This document shows positions 1 to 6,722 of a DNA stretch of 8,276 nucleotides, piece after piece. A model generated the notes under the pieces. The model was given only the letters and a program-made list of their open reading frames with translations, searched no databases and was not told where the DNA came from. A program made the position numbers and the translations under genes. Positions within the stretch are counted from its first letter, which is position 1; each line of letters opens with the position of its first letter. The DNA is from an uncultured Clostridia bacterium (GTDB taxonomy: Bacteria > Bacillota > Clostridia > Oscillospirales > Acutalibacteraceae). Location of the stretch: contig CANQLQ010000080.1 in assembly GCA_947624755.1 (NCBI GenBank), forward strand, positions 1 to 8,276, in the 5' to 3' direction.

Positions 1-16
1 ACGTCAGCAATGTTTC

Positions 17-84
17 TTTTGGAACTTTTCTTTCAAAAGAAAAGTTCGCCGACGGCAGTCAAAACCGATAATTTGTATGAATTA
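17..84. repeat. Left arm of inverted dispersed repeat
   Basis: Positions 17-63 are the exact reverse complement of 8230-8276 (47 of 47 bases). Weaker similarity continues to about 84 (partner 8209). The segment holds an 11-bp hairpin (22-32 with 37-47, loop TCAA) followed by the small palindrome GCCGACGGC at 48-56. Relative to transcription it lies downstream of nadE in the same orientation as the other copy lies downstream of purH. No U-tract follows the hairpin on the nadE coding strand, so a terminator role is not supported. It is probably a non-coding dispersed element. The true outer boundary cannot be seen because the right-hand copy runs off the window. Confidence 0.85.
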
Positions 85-138
85 CAACAAAAAGGAATAA
101 ACCTTCCGCAACCATTCCCCTCTCTGCGGCGCCAAAAA

Positions 139-2097
139 TTATTGTTCAATTTTTTCCGCTTTTTCAAGCCACAATGCCGCGCTTGCATCGCTTGGCATTC
201 TCCAGTCACCCCTCGGTGAAAGGCAGACGCTGCCGACCTTAACTCCGTCGGGCAGACAGCTTCTCTTAAACTGCTGCGAGAAGAAACGGCGGTAAAAGCT
301 TTTGAGCCATTTGAGAATAGTTTCGCTGTCAAAAGTTCCGTCAAAGGCCGTTTTTGCAAGGTGGAAGATTTTTTCGGGTTCAAAGCCGAAACGAAGCACA
401 TAATAAAGGAAAAAATCATGAAGCGCATATGGTCCTACAAGGTCCTCCGTCTGCTGGGATATTTTCCCTTCTGCGTCGGGAGGAAGAAGCTCGGGACTTA
501 TCGGTGTGTCGAGAATATCACGAAGGACATCGGTGCTGTTTTCAAAAATATCACCTTCGATAACACTGTCGATCATCCAGCGGACAAGCGTTTTCGGTAT
601 GCTTGCGTTGACACCGTACATACTCATATGATCGGCGTTGTATGTGCACCAGCCGAGAGCAAGCTCGCTGAGGTCGCCCGTGCCGACAACAAGACCGCCG
701 ACTTTCCCCGCATAGTCCATAAGAACCTGGGTTCTTTCTCTTGCCTGACTGTTTTCATAGGTCAGGTCGTAATTGTCCTTGTTCTGGCCTATATCTTCAA
801 AATGGCGAAGCACAGCTTCTTTGATATTTATTTCTTTATAGGTAACGCCGAGCGTTTTCATAAGCTCAAGGGAATTGTTATAAGTTCTGTCCGATGTTCC
901 GAAGCATGGCATGGTTATTCCGTGAATATCGGTAAGCGGTCGGTTAAGCTTTCGCATCGCCTGGGTACAGACAAGAAGGGCAAGAGTTGAATCAAGACCG
1001 CCCGAAACGCCGATAACAGGTTTGCAGTTCGTTTTGGTAAGCCTTTTCGCAAGACCCATGACCTGCATTTCAAAAATCTGCATACATCTTTCCTGCCTGT
1101 CCTTTTTTGTCGCGGGAACAAACGGAAGCCTGTTTACAAAATAATTTTCGCCACAGCTCTTTCCAAAGCCGTCCGCGCCGATATTTATACAGCGGCATGG
1201 GTGATTTTTGCCGTAAAGAGAGACACTGTCCTTGAAAGACTTGTTTTTCATTCTGTCATGGTTTATCTTGCCAATATCTATGTCCGCGAAAAGACTGTAG
1301 TTATTGTCAAGATAATTTTTATTTTCAAATGTTACGATGCCGTTTTCGGCTGCAATGCTGTGACCCGAAAAAACAAGGTCGGTCGTGGATTCGCTTGTGC
1401 CGGAGCTTACATAAAGATATGCCGCAAGATTCCTTGCCGACTGTTGGGAAACAAGGTCACGGCGGTAGCTTCGTTTTGAAATCGTCTCGTTGCTTGCCGA
1501 AATGTTGACGATTATCTGCGCACCGCCGAGAGCGAGAAATGTGCTTGGCGGAAGCGGAGTCCAAAGATCCTCGCAAATTTCAATACCAAATCTGACGCCG
1601 TCACCGAAGGATAAAACGATGTCACTGCCCACAGGAATTTTTTCTTCACCTGTTGAAAAACCGATATCTTTGCCGCTGACCTCTTTTACTAAAAGGTCAG
1701 ACCCTTCGCAGAACCAGCGTTTTTCATAAAATTCGCCCGTTGTCGGAAGAAATAATTTCGGCACAATTGCGAATACCTTACCGTCAAAAATTACAACGGC
1801 GCAGTTATAGAGCTGACCGTATATTTTGACCGGTGAGCCGACAACGATTATTTTTTTTACGTCGGTACTCTTTTTTATAATTTTTTCAAGACCTTTTGCC
1901 GCGCCGTCAATAAGGGCTTTTTGGTTGAAAAGATCACCGCATGTATAGCCTGTTACGGCAAGTTCCGGAAAAATAATCAAGTCGGCTTTTGAGTCCTTTG
2001 CCTCTTCAATTTTTTCAAGAATTTTTTGCGTGTTATACTCGACATTTCCAACATCAATATCGGGAACACAAAGGCAGGCAGATACAAAATCAAACAT
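139..2097 (-). CDS. nadE: Glutamine-dependent NAD+ synthetase
   Basis: The product is 652 aa, normal for the two-domain glutamine-dependent NAD+ synthetase, which amidates nicotinic acid adenine dinucleotide to NAD+ with ATP and ammonia from glutamine in the cytoplasm. The N-terminal nitrilase-fold glutaminase (about residues 1-300) shows the expected Glu-Lys-Cys triad: Glu45 in FPELAVTGY, Lys114 in PKLFLP and Cys175 in EICEDLW. The C-terminal synthetase (about 340-640) has the ATP pyrophosphatase P-loop SGGLDS at 365-370 and the motif VGTGDLSELALGWCTYNADHMS. A stop lies in frame two codons upstream (TGA AAT ATG), so ATG 2097 is the first available ATG in this frame. No Shine-Dalgarno lies within 20 nt of it; a possible split site is listed separately. 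The gene is divergent from the purine operon, and its product is the cofactor of GuaB. I see no convincing terminator below position 139. Confidence 0.96.
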   Translation of the reverse strand: MFDFVSACLCVPDIDVGNVEYNTQKILEKIEEAKDSKADLIIFPELAVTGYTCGDLFNQKALIDGAAKGLEKIIKKSTDVKKIIVVGSPVKIYGQLYNCAVVIFDGKVFAIVPKLFLPTTGEFYEKRWFCEGSDLLVKEVSGKDIGFSTGEEKIPVGSDIVLSFGDGVRFGIEICEDLWTPLPPSTFLALGGAQIIVNISASNETISKRSYRRDLVSQQSARNLAAYLYVSSGTSESTTDLVFSGHSIAAENGIVTFENKNYLDNNYSLFADIDIGKINHDRMKNKSFKDSVSLYGKNHPCRCINIGADGFGKSCGENYFVNRLPFVPATKKDRQERCMQIFEMQVMGLAKRLTKTNCKPVIGVSGGLDSTLALLVCTQAMRKLNRPLTDIHGITMPCFGTSDRTYNNSLELMKTLGVTYKEINIKEAVLRHFEDIGQNKDNYDLTYENSQARERTQVLMDYAGKVGGLVVGTGDLSELALGWCTYNADHMSMYGVNASIPKTLVRWMIDSVIEGDIFENSTDVLRDILDTPISPELLPPDAEGKISQQTEDLVGPYALHDFFLYYVLRFGFEPEKIFHLAKTAFDGTFDSETILKWLKSFYRRFFSQQFKRSCLPDGVKVGSVCLSPRGDWRMPSDASAALWLEKAEKIEQ

Positions 2098-2442
2098 ATT
2101 TCATGCGACACAGACGACTTTTAAGGAAGCTCTGATTAAATCTAATACTCATATTGATTAGCAAATTTTTTGTAAGACAAAGCCAAAAACGCAGGCAATA
2201 CTTTGTGTATTGCCGAGTATTTTGGCAAAGTATTACGGAAAATTTGTAAGCAAGATGAGTATTAAGCGCTAAGCGTGATTTAATCAGGGGTTCCTAAAAT
2301 AATATCAACCGAACAATACCGAAGCGGCAGCATTTGTGAAATAACATTACTTGTCGCTTTTTGAAATCACAATCAAAAACTTTGACATTCAGCAGACATT
2401 AAATAAGCGAAAAGGAGCCTTGTATCCGTGTCATTCCTTTCT
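2098..2442 (-). promoter_or_regulatory. Possible long-range split ribosome-binding site of nadE
   Basis: On the minus strand the nearest good Shine-Dalgarno to nadE is AGAAAGGA at 2442-2435, about 340 nt upstream of the ATG. Directly after it, GACACGGAT (2432-2424) can pair with GTCTGTGTC (2115-2107) over 9 bp with two G-U pairs. This leaves 9 nt before the ATG. The pairing would loop out about 308 nt, including the palindromic element at 2123-2296, and place the SD near the start. The arrangement matches purO and purH, and the first 15 bases (AGAAAGGAATGACAC) are identical to those of purO. A 9-bp pairing across 308 nt could be chance, so confidence is low. Confidence 0.35.
2123..2296. mobile_element. 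MITE-like palindromic element, full length
   Basis: This is a 174-bp non-coding element with imperfect terminal inverted repeats. The left end reads AAGGAAGCTCTGATTAAAT and the right end, on the other strand, reads AGGAACCCCTGATTAAAT. Both arms also carry AATACTCAT (minus strand for the right arm), and the left arm lacks about 14 bases present in the right. Near the centre is a perfect 8-bp hairpin, GGCAATAC (2194-2201) with GTATTGCC (2207-2214). The right arm is repeated at 7990-8076 in inverted orientation, which shows it is dispersed. It encodes no protein, so any mobility would depend on a transposase elsewhere. It starts 26 bp upstream of the nadE start codon. I could not define a target-site duplication. 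Confidence 0.75.
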
Positions 2443-2453
2443 GAAATTTTTCG

Positions 2454-2516
2454 GCACGCATGACGTGCAGTATCGGTTTTTGACAGGTAATATGCGTCAG
2501 GTAAGCCGCATACACC
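2454..2516 (-). promoter_or_regulatory. Structured leader segment of the nadE transcript
   Basis: Two strong hairpins lie between the minus-strand promoter and the distal AGAAAGGA. One pairs 2486-2488 and 2491-2496 (GGT, TATGCG) with 2507-2512 and 2514-2516 (CGCATA, ACC) around a 10-nt loop. The other is a 5-bp stem, GCACG 2454-2458 with CGTGC 2464-2468. I do not recognise a known riboswitch consensus here, including the NAD+ classes as I remember them. The hairpins can form on either strand; the minus strand is preferred only because the promoter at 2582-2610 reads through them. Confidence 0.4.
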
Positions 2517-2581
2517 GCTAAAGTTTTTTTCAAAGGCAAGAAAGTGAAAATATATTATCAAATCAAACCTTTCATAATATT

Positions 2582-2610
2582 ATTATAGCTTTAAAAAAGG
2601 GTTTTATCAA
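2582..2610 (-). promoter_or_regulatory. Sigma-A promoter, minus strand, for nadE
   Basis: On the minus strand TTGATA (2610-2605), a 17-nt spacer and TATAAT (2587-2582) form a near-consensus vegetative promoter. It would start RNA near 2575 and read toward nadE. That gives a leader of about 480 nt, which includes the hairpins at 2454-2516 and the palindromic element at 2123-2296. I see no equally good minus-strand promoter closer to nadE. Confidence 0.65.
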
Positions 2611-2751
2611 GTAGTAATTTCCCGCTTGCAGTCGATGCCTGCGGAATAATTTACCGCTAAGGAGAGTGCAGTCGAGTTTAACAAAGCTTCATTAAGTAAA
2701 CTTGCCCAAAAACAAAGCGGCAAATAACGATTAACTCTACCTTTTGAGCAG

Positions 2752-2780
2752 TTGACATTTTATGGCTTTCGTAATATAAT
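2752..2780 (+). promoter_or_regulatory. Consensus sigma-A promoter of the purine operon
   Basis: TTGACA (2752-2757) and TATAAT (2775-2780) are both perfect consensus hexamers with the ideal 17-nt spacer. Transcription should start near 2787, about 10 nt before the riboswitch aptamer. A promoter this strong placed ahead of a terminator-type riboswitch suggests that control is mainly by termination rather than initiation. Confidence 0.9.
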
Positions 2781-2796
2781 TAAGAAAATAAAAAAT

Positions 2797-2907
2797 AAAT
2801 TCTGTGACTGACGGATTTGTGGAAAACCACAAGGGAGCAGAATGGATTTTATTGCCGGCCGTCTGGGCAGTCTTCCATATTCAATAGCGAAGACTGCTCT
2901 TTTATTT
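2797..2907 (+). promoter_or_regulatory. ZTP/ZMP (pfl-motif) riboswitch
   Basis: The leader matches the ZTP riboswitch core as I know it. P1 is ATTCT 2799-2803 with AGAAT 2839-2843. The conserved GTGACTGACGG is at 2804-2814 (family GUGACUGGCG). P2 is TTGTGG 2817-2822 with CCACAA 2827-2832 around an AAAA loop, followed by GGGAGC 2833-2838. The second domain carries GCC 2854-2856 and CCGTCTGGGCA 2859-2869 (family CCGCCUGGGCA). The conserved GGGCA is also the first part of a terminator arm, so ligand binding should block termination and switch the operon on. The family senses AICAR phosphates (ZMP, ZTP) that accumulate when 10-formyl-THF is scarce, which fits an operon holding three of the enzymes around AICAR. 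Confidence 0.9.
2865..2907 (+). terminator. Riboswitch-controlled intrinsic terminator
   Basis: GGGCAGTCTTC (2865-2875) pairs with GAAGACTGCTC (2889-2899) over 11 bp with one G-U pair and a 13-nt loop. It is followed by TTTTATTT (2900-2907). The 5' arm overlaps the conserved CTGGGCA of the aptamer, so aptamer folding and terminator folding exclude each other. Confidence 0.92.
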
Positions 2908-2943
2908 AACTGTTTTCTAAAAAGAAAGGAAGGAAGAGATATT

Positions 2944-4446
2944 ATGGCAATTTACATCAATGAACCGTCGCATACCTTTAACGAATACCTGCTTATACCG
3001 GGTTATTCATCAAGCGAGTGTATTCCCGCAAACGTTTCGCTCAAAACACCGCTCGTAAAATTCAAAAAGGGTGAAAAGAGTGCAATTGAACTTGGCATTC
3101 CGATGGTTTCAGCAATTATGCAATCAGTTTCAGACGACAAGCTTGCCGTTGCACTTGCAAAATGCGGCGGCGTGTCATTCATTTATGGCTCTCAGTCAAT
3201 TGAAGACGAGGCAGCAATGGTTGCCAGAGCAAAGGGCTACAAGGCCGGTTTTGTCCCTTCCGATTCCAATATCTCTCCCGAAGATACTTTGGCGGATATT
3301 CTCAAGCTCAAAGAAAAAACCGGACATTCAACCGTTGCCGTAACGGACGACGGCACATCAAACGGTAAGCTGGTCGGCATTGTAACAAGCCGCGACTACC
3401 GTGTGACAAGAATGAACCCCGACACGAAGGTCAAAGACTTTATGACCCCGCTCGAAAAGCTTATAACCGCCAAAGAGGGCGTTACCCTCGGCGAAGCAAA
3501 CGATATAATCTGGGACAACAAGCTTAACTCTCTTCCGATTGTCAGCGACGACGGCAAGCTTCTTTATTTCGTTTTCCGCAAGGACTATGAATCACACAAA
3601 AAAAACCCCGACGAACTTCTTGACGCAAACAAGAGATATGTTGTCGGCGCAGGTATAAACACCCGTGACTTTGCCGAAAGAGTGCCGGCTCTTCTTGAAG
3701 CGGGGGCGGACGTTCTTTGCATTGACTCATCGGAGGGCTTTTCTCAGTGGCAGAAGAACACAATTGAATATATCCGTCAAAACTACGGTGAAAGCGTAAA
3801 GGTCGGAGCAGGCAATGTTGTTGACAGGGAAGGCTTTCTCTTCCTTGCAAAATGCGGTGCGGACTTCGTCAAAGTCGGTATCGGCGGCGGTTCAATCTGC
3901 ATAACCCGTGAAACGAAGGGTATCGGACGCGGACAGGCGACAGCCCTTATTGAAGTCTGCAAAGCAAGAGACGAATATTTTGAACAAACAGGTATTTATG
4001 TTCCTGTTTGTTCGGACGGCGGTATCGTTTATGACCACCACCTTACGCTTGCCCTTGCAATGGGTGCGGACTTTGTAATGCTCGGCAGATACTTCGCCCG
4101 TTTTGACGAAAGTCCGACAGAAAAGCTTATGGTCGGCGGAACTTACGTCAAAGAATATTGGGGCGAAGGTTCAAACAGAGCGAGAAACTGGCAGAGATAT
4201 GACCTCGGCGGCGCACAGAAGCTTTCATTTGAAGAAGGCGTTGACTCCTATGTTCCATATGCCGGACCGCTTAAAGATAACGTCGAAAAAACTCTTTCAA
4301 AGGTTAAATCAACAATGTGCAACTGCGGCGCTCTTTCGATAAAAGAACTTCAGCAGAAAGCAAAGCTTACCCTTGTTTCGGCAACAAGTATCGTTGAAGG
4401 CGGCGCTCATGACGTTATACGCAAGGACAGCTCAAACAATAAGTAA
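2944..4446 (+). CDS. guaB: Inosine-5'-monophosphate dehydrogenase
   Basis: The 500-aa enzyme oxidises IMP to XMP with NAD+, the committed step to GMP. The order is a TIM-barrel part (1-95), a tandem CBS pair (about 98-218, ending in VFRKDY) and the rest of the barrel. Catalytic features are visible: Asp261 in CIDSSEGF, the loop GIGGGSICITRE with nucleophile Cys319, and the flap motif NWQRYDLGG with Arg418-Tyr419. These numbers match the well-studied Tritrichomonas foetus enzyme exactly, and long stretches look alike from memory. The start is ATG 2944, preceded by AAAGGAAGGAAG at 2936 and earlier. An in-frame ATG at 2842 would give 34 more residues, but that segment is the riboswitch and its terminator, so it is rejected. 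First gene of the operon. Confidence 0.97.
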   Translation: MAIYINEPSHTFNEYLLIPGYSSSECIPANVSLKTPLVKFKKGEKSAIELGIPMVSAIMQSVSDDKLAVALAKCGGVSFIYGSQSIEDEAAMVARAKGYKAGFVPSDSNISPEDTLADILKLKEKTGHSTVAVTDDGTSNGKLVGIVTSRDYRVTRMNPDTKVKDFMTPLEKLITAKEGVTLGEANDIIWDNKLNSLPIVSDDGKLLYFVFRKDYESHKKNPDELLDANKRYVVGAGINTRDFAERVPALLEAGADVLCIDSSEGFSQWQKNTIEYIRQNYGESVKVGAGNVVDREGFLFLAKCGADFVKVGIGGGSICITRETKGIGRGQATALIEVCKARDEYFEQTGIYVPVCSDGGIVYDHHLTLALAMGADFVMLGRYFARFDESPTEKLMVGGTYVKEYWGEGSNRARNWQRYDLGGAQKLSFEEGVDSYVPYAGPLKDNVEKTLSKVKSTMCNCGALSIKELQQKAKLTLVSATSIVEGGAHDVIRKDSSNNK

Positions 4447-4467
4447 TCGCTTCCTTAAAAATAATAA

Positions 4468-4542
4468 AGAAAGGAATGACACCGCATCGGTCCTGTTATA
4501 TTTTTTAATTAAAAGACTTTAATGCAGTGTCACGCAACTAAA
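4468..4542 (+). promoter_or_regulatory. Split ribosome-binding site of purO (SD, hairpin, start)
   Basis: No Shine-Dalgarno lies close to the purO start. AGAAAGGA is at 4468-4475. One base later TGACACCGCAT (4477-4487) pairs with ATGCAGTGTCA (4522-4532): 10 pairs and one C-A mismatch, closing a 34-nt loop. Exactly 10 nt then precede ATG 4543. With the hairpin looped out, the SD would be about 11 nt from the ATG. The structure could also affect mRNA stability. No U-tract follows the 3' arm, so it is not a standard terminator. Confidence 0.55.
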
Positions 4543-5265
4543 ATGGATATATATAAAATAAACGACATCGGTGAACTTATAAAAGACAATTCCTATGTTG
4601 GTAGAGGAATTGTTATCGGCAAAACTCCCGACTCAAAAAAAGCGGTTTCGGCTTACTTCATTATGGGAAGAAGCGAAAACAGCCGCAACAGAATTTTCAC
4701 CGAAAAGAACGGCGAAATTTTTACCGAACCGTTTGACGCTTCAAAGGTGGAGGACCCGTCGCTTATAATCTATGCTGCAATAAGAAAAGCAGGAAACAAG
4801 CTTATTGTTACAAACGGCGACCAGACAGACACAATTTATGACGGCATAAAAGCCGGAGACGACAGTATGCGCGCTTCGCTTTTTAAGCGTGAATTTGAAC
4901 CGGACAGACCTAACTTTACTCCGAGAATCAGCGGTATGATAAACTTTTCGGAAGGCGACTTCGATTATGAAATGAGTATTCTCAAAGCTGCCGACCCCGA
5001 AGGCACAGCCTGCAACAGATATTTCTTTTCGTATCCTTCACTTGCGGGTCTTGGCCATTTCATTCATACCTATGTTTGCGACGGCAATCCTATCCCGACT
5101 TTCCAGGGCGAACCAGAAAGAGTGGCAACAGAAAACGATATTGACGTTTTCACAACTAAACTTTGGGAAAATCTCAACGAAGATAACAAAATTTCGCTTT
5201 ATGTCCGCTATACAGACCTTGCCTCAGGCGAAATTGAAAGCAGAATGATAAACAAGAACAAATAA
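4543..5265 (+). CDS. purO: IMP cyclohydrolase, PurO type
   Basis: The 240-aa product resembles the IMP cyclohydrolase family first known from archaea (PurO), which closes FAICAR to IMP, the last step of IMP synthesis. The N-terminal block YVGRGIVIGKTPDSKKAVSA followed by YFIMGRSENSRNRIF is the recognisable family signature. Later blocks include TNGDQTDTIYDGI and FTPRISGMI. No membrane segment or signal peptide is seen. It takes the place of the N-terminal domain of bifunctional PurH, which is absent from the formyltransferase encoded downstream. ATG 4543 (MDIYKIND) is preferred over in-frame ATG 4522 (MQCHATK), because 4522 lies inside the 3' arm of the leader hairpin and has no Shine-Dalgarno of its own. 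It lies 96 nt after guaB and just before purB. Confidence 0.87.
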   Translation: MDIYKINDIGELIKDNSYVGRGIVIGKTPDSKKAVSAYFIMGRSENSRNRIFTEKNGEIFTEPFDASKVEDPSLIIYAAIRKAGNKLIVTNGDQTDTIYDGIKAGDDSMRASLFKREFEPDRPNFTPRISGMINFSEGDFDYEMSILKAADPEGTACNRYFFSYPSLAGLGHFIHTYVCDGNPIPTFQGEPERVATENDIDVFTTKLWENLNEDNKISLYVRYTDLASGEIESRMINKNK

Positions 5266-5277
5266 GGAGAAATTAAA

Positions 5278-6714
5278 ATGGCAGACAGAAGAGATTCCTA
5301 TATTTCCCCGTTTTCGACAAGATATGCCAGCGCCGAAATGCAGCACATTTTTTCCGATAATTTCAAATTCCGCACATGGAGAAAATTGTGGATAGCACTT
5401 GCAAAAGCCGAAAAAGAGCTTGGACTTGATATCACAGACGAACAAATTGCAGAGCTTGAAGCCAATAAGGACAACATTAATTTTGACGTTGCCGAAGAAA
5501 GAGAAAAGCTTGTCCGCCACGATGTTATGAGTCACGTTTACGCTTACGGCAAACAGTGTCCAAAGGCTGAACCCATTATTCACCTCGGCGCAACCTCATG
5601 CTATGTAGGCGACAACACGGACATAATTATTCTAAGAGAAGCAAGCAGAATAGTTCTCAAAAAATGCGCTCAGGTTCTTAAAAATCTCGCAGCCTTCGCA
5701 AAGCAGTATAAGGACCTTCCCGCTCTTGCATATACTCATCTTCAGCCGGCTCAGCTTACAACGATAGGCAAAAGGGCAACGCTTTGGATGTATGAGCTTT
5801 CACAGGACATTGAAAACCTTGAATATCAGCTTTCCCGCCTTCTTCTTTTAGGTCAGAAAGGAACGACCGGAACACAGGCAAGCTTTATGGAGCTTTTTGA
5901 CTCGGACGAAGAAAAAATCAAAAAGCTTGAAGCTCTTATTGCAAAAGATATGGGCTTTGACGGCTGCGTTCCCGTTTCGGGTCAGACCTATTCAAGAAAG
6001 GTTGACGCTTATTTTCTCGGCGCGCTTTCGGGTATTGCACAAAGTGCATATAAGTTTGCAAACGATATGAGAATCCTTCAATCATTTGAAGAAATGGAAG
6101 AACCGTTTGAAAAAAATCAGATAGGCTCGTCGGCAATGCCGTATAAACGAAATCCGATGAGAAGCGAAAGAATATGCGCCCTTGCAAGATATGTTATCAT
6201 TGACTCTTTAAACCCCGGCATTACGGCAGGTACACAATGGTTTGAAAGGACGCTTGACGACAGCGCAAACAAAAGAATTTCGGTTGCCGAAGCTTTTCTT
6301 GCGGTCGATTCAATTCTTAACATTTATATCAACGTAACAAGCGGACTTGTGGTTTATGAAAAGGTTGTTACACGCAGAGTTATGGAAAAGCTTCCGTTTA
6401 TGGCAACCGAAAACATAATGATGGAATCTGTAAGGCGCGGCGGCAACCGTCAGGAGCTTCACGAAGCCCTTCGCGTTCATTCCCACGCGGCAGCGGCAAA
6501 GGTTAAGCTTGAAGGCGGAGCAAACGACCTTATCGACAGAATTGCCGCTGACGATAGATTCCCGCTTACAAAAGAAGAAATCGTTTCCCAGCTTGACCCG
6601 GCAAAATACACCGGCAGAAGCTCTTCGCAGGTTGAGGAGTTCCTCAATGAGGTAATCGCGCCGATTCTTGCAAGATATGAAGGCGAAGAAATCAAGTCGG
6701 AACTCAAAGTATAA
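5278..6714 (+). CDS. purB: Adenylosuccinate lyase
   Basis: The 478-aa enzyme of the fumarase/aspartase superfamily acts twice in purine synthesis: SAICAR to AICAR plus fumarate, and adenylosuccinate to AMP plus fumarate. The superfamily signature GSSAMPYKRNPMRSER spans about 283-298 and carries the mobile-loop catalytic serine (Ser284 or Ser285). The general-acid histidine is His154 in THLQPAQ, and RHDVMSHV (80-87) is the conserved first region. Length and the TGTQASF motif resemble the longer human-type lyases. The start is firm: AAGGAGA (5264-5270) overlaps the purO stop codon and sits 7 nt before ATG 5278, so purO and purB are probably translationally coupled. Its product AICAR is both the substrate of the next gene and, as ZMP, the riboswitch ligand. 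Confidence 0.97.
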   Translation: MADRRDSYISPFSTRYASAEMQHIFSDNFKFRTWRKLWIALAKAEKELGLDITDEQIAELEANKDNINFDVAEEREKLVRHDVMSHVYAYGKQCPKAEPIIHLGATSCYVGDNTDIIILREASRIVLKKCAQVLKNLAAFAKQYKDLPALAYTHLQPAQLTTIGKRATLWMYELSQDIENLEYQLSRLLLLGQKGTTGTQASFMELFDSDEEKIKKLEALIAKDMGFDGCVPVSGQTYSRKVDAYFLGALSGIAQSAYKFANDMRILQSFEEMEEPFEKNQIGSSAMPYKRNPMRSERICALARYVIIDSLNPGITAGTQWFERTLDDSANKRISVAEAFLAVDSILNIYINVTSGLVVYEKVVTRRVMEKLPFMATENIMMESVRRGGNRQELHEALRVHSHAAAAKVKLEGGANDLIDRIAADDRFPLTKEEIVSQLDPAKYTGRSSSQVEEFLNEVIAPILARYEGEEIKSELKV

Positions 6715-6722
6715 TTATATTT

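Noticed and set aside
80..138. Terminator below nadE on the minus strand
   Set aside because: The only candidate is a weak stem, AAGG with CCTT, before a short T run near 85-100. It is too unstable to call.
361..990. 209-codon open frame on the plus strand inside nadE
   Set aside because: It lies antisense to a well-supported nadE, has no recognisable domain and no Shine-Dalgarno. It is a shadow frame.
2305..2317. Sequence resembling a Bacillus-type PurR box (CCGAACAAT)
   Set aside because: Only one box, the first two consensus positions mismatch, it is about 440 bp from the operon promoter, and this regulator is not typical of Clostridia.
2373..2561. 62-codon minus-strand frame beginning TTG between the nadE promoter and nadE
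   Set aside because: Start is TTG, composition is unremarkable, no family is recognisable and it runs through the leader hairpins. More likely untranslated leader, though a weak GAAAGG precedes it.
4522..4542. Upstream in-frame ATG of purO adding MQCHATK
   Set aside because: It lies within the hairpin arm, has no Shine-Dalgarno, and the family-like sequence begins at MDIYKIND.
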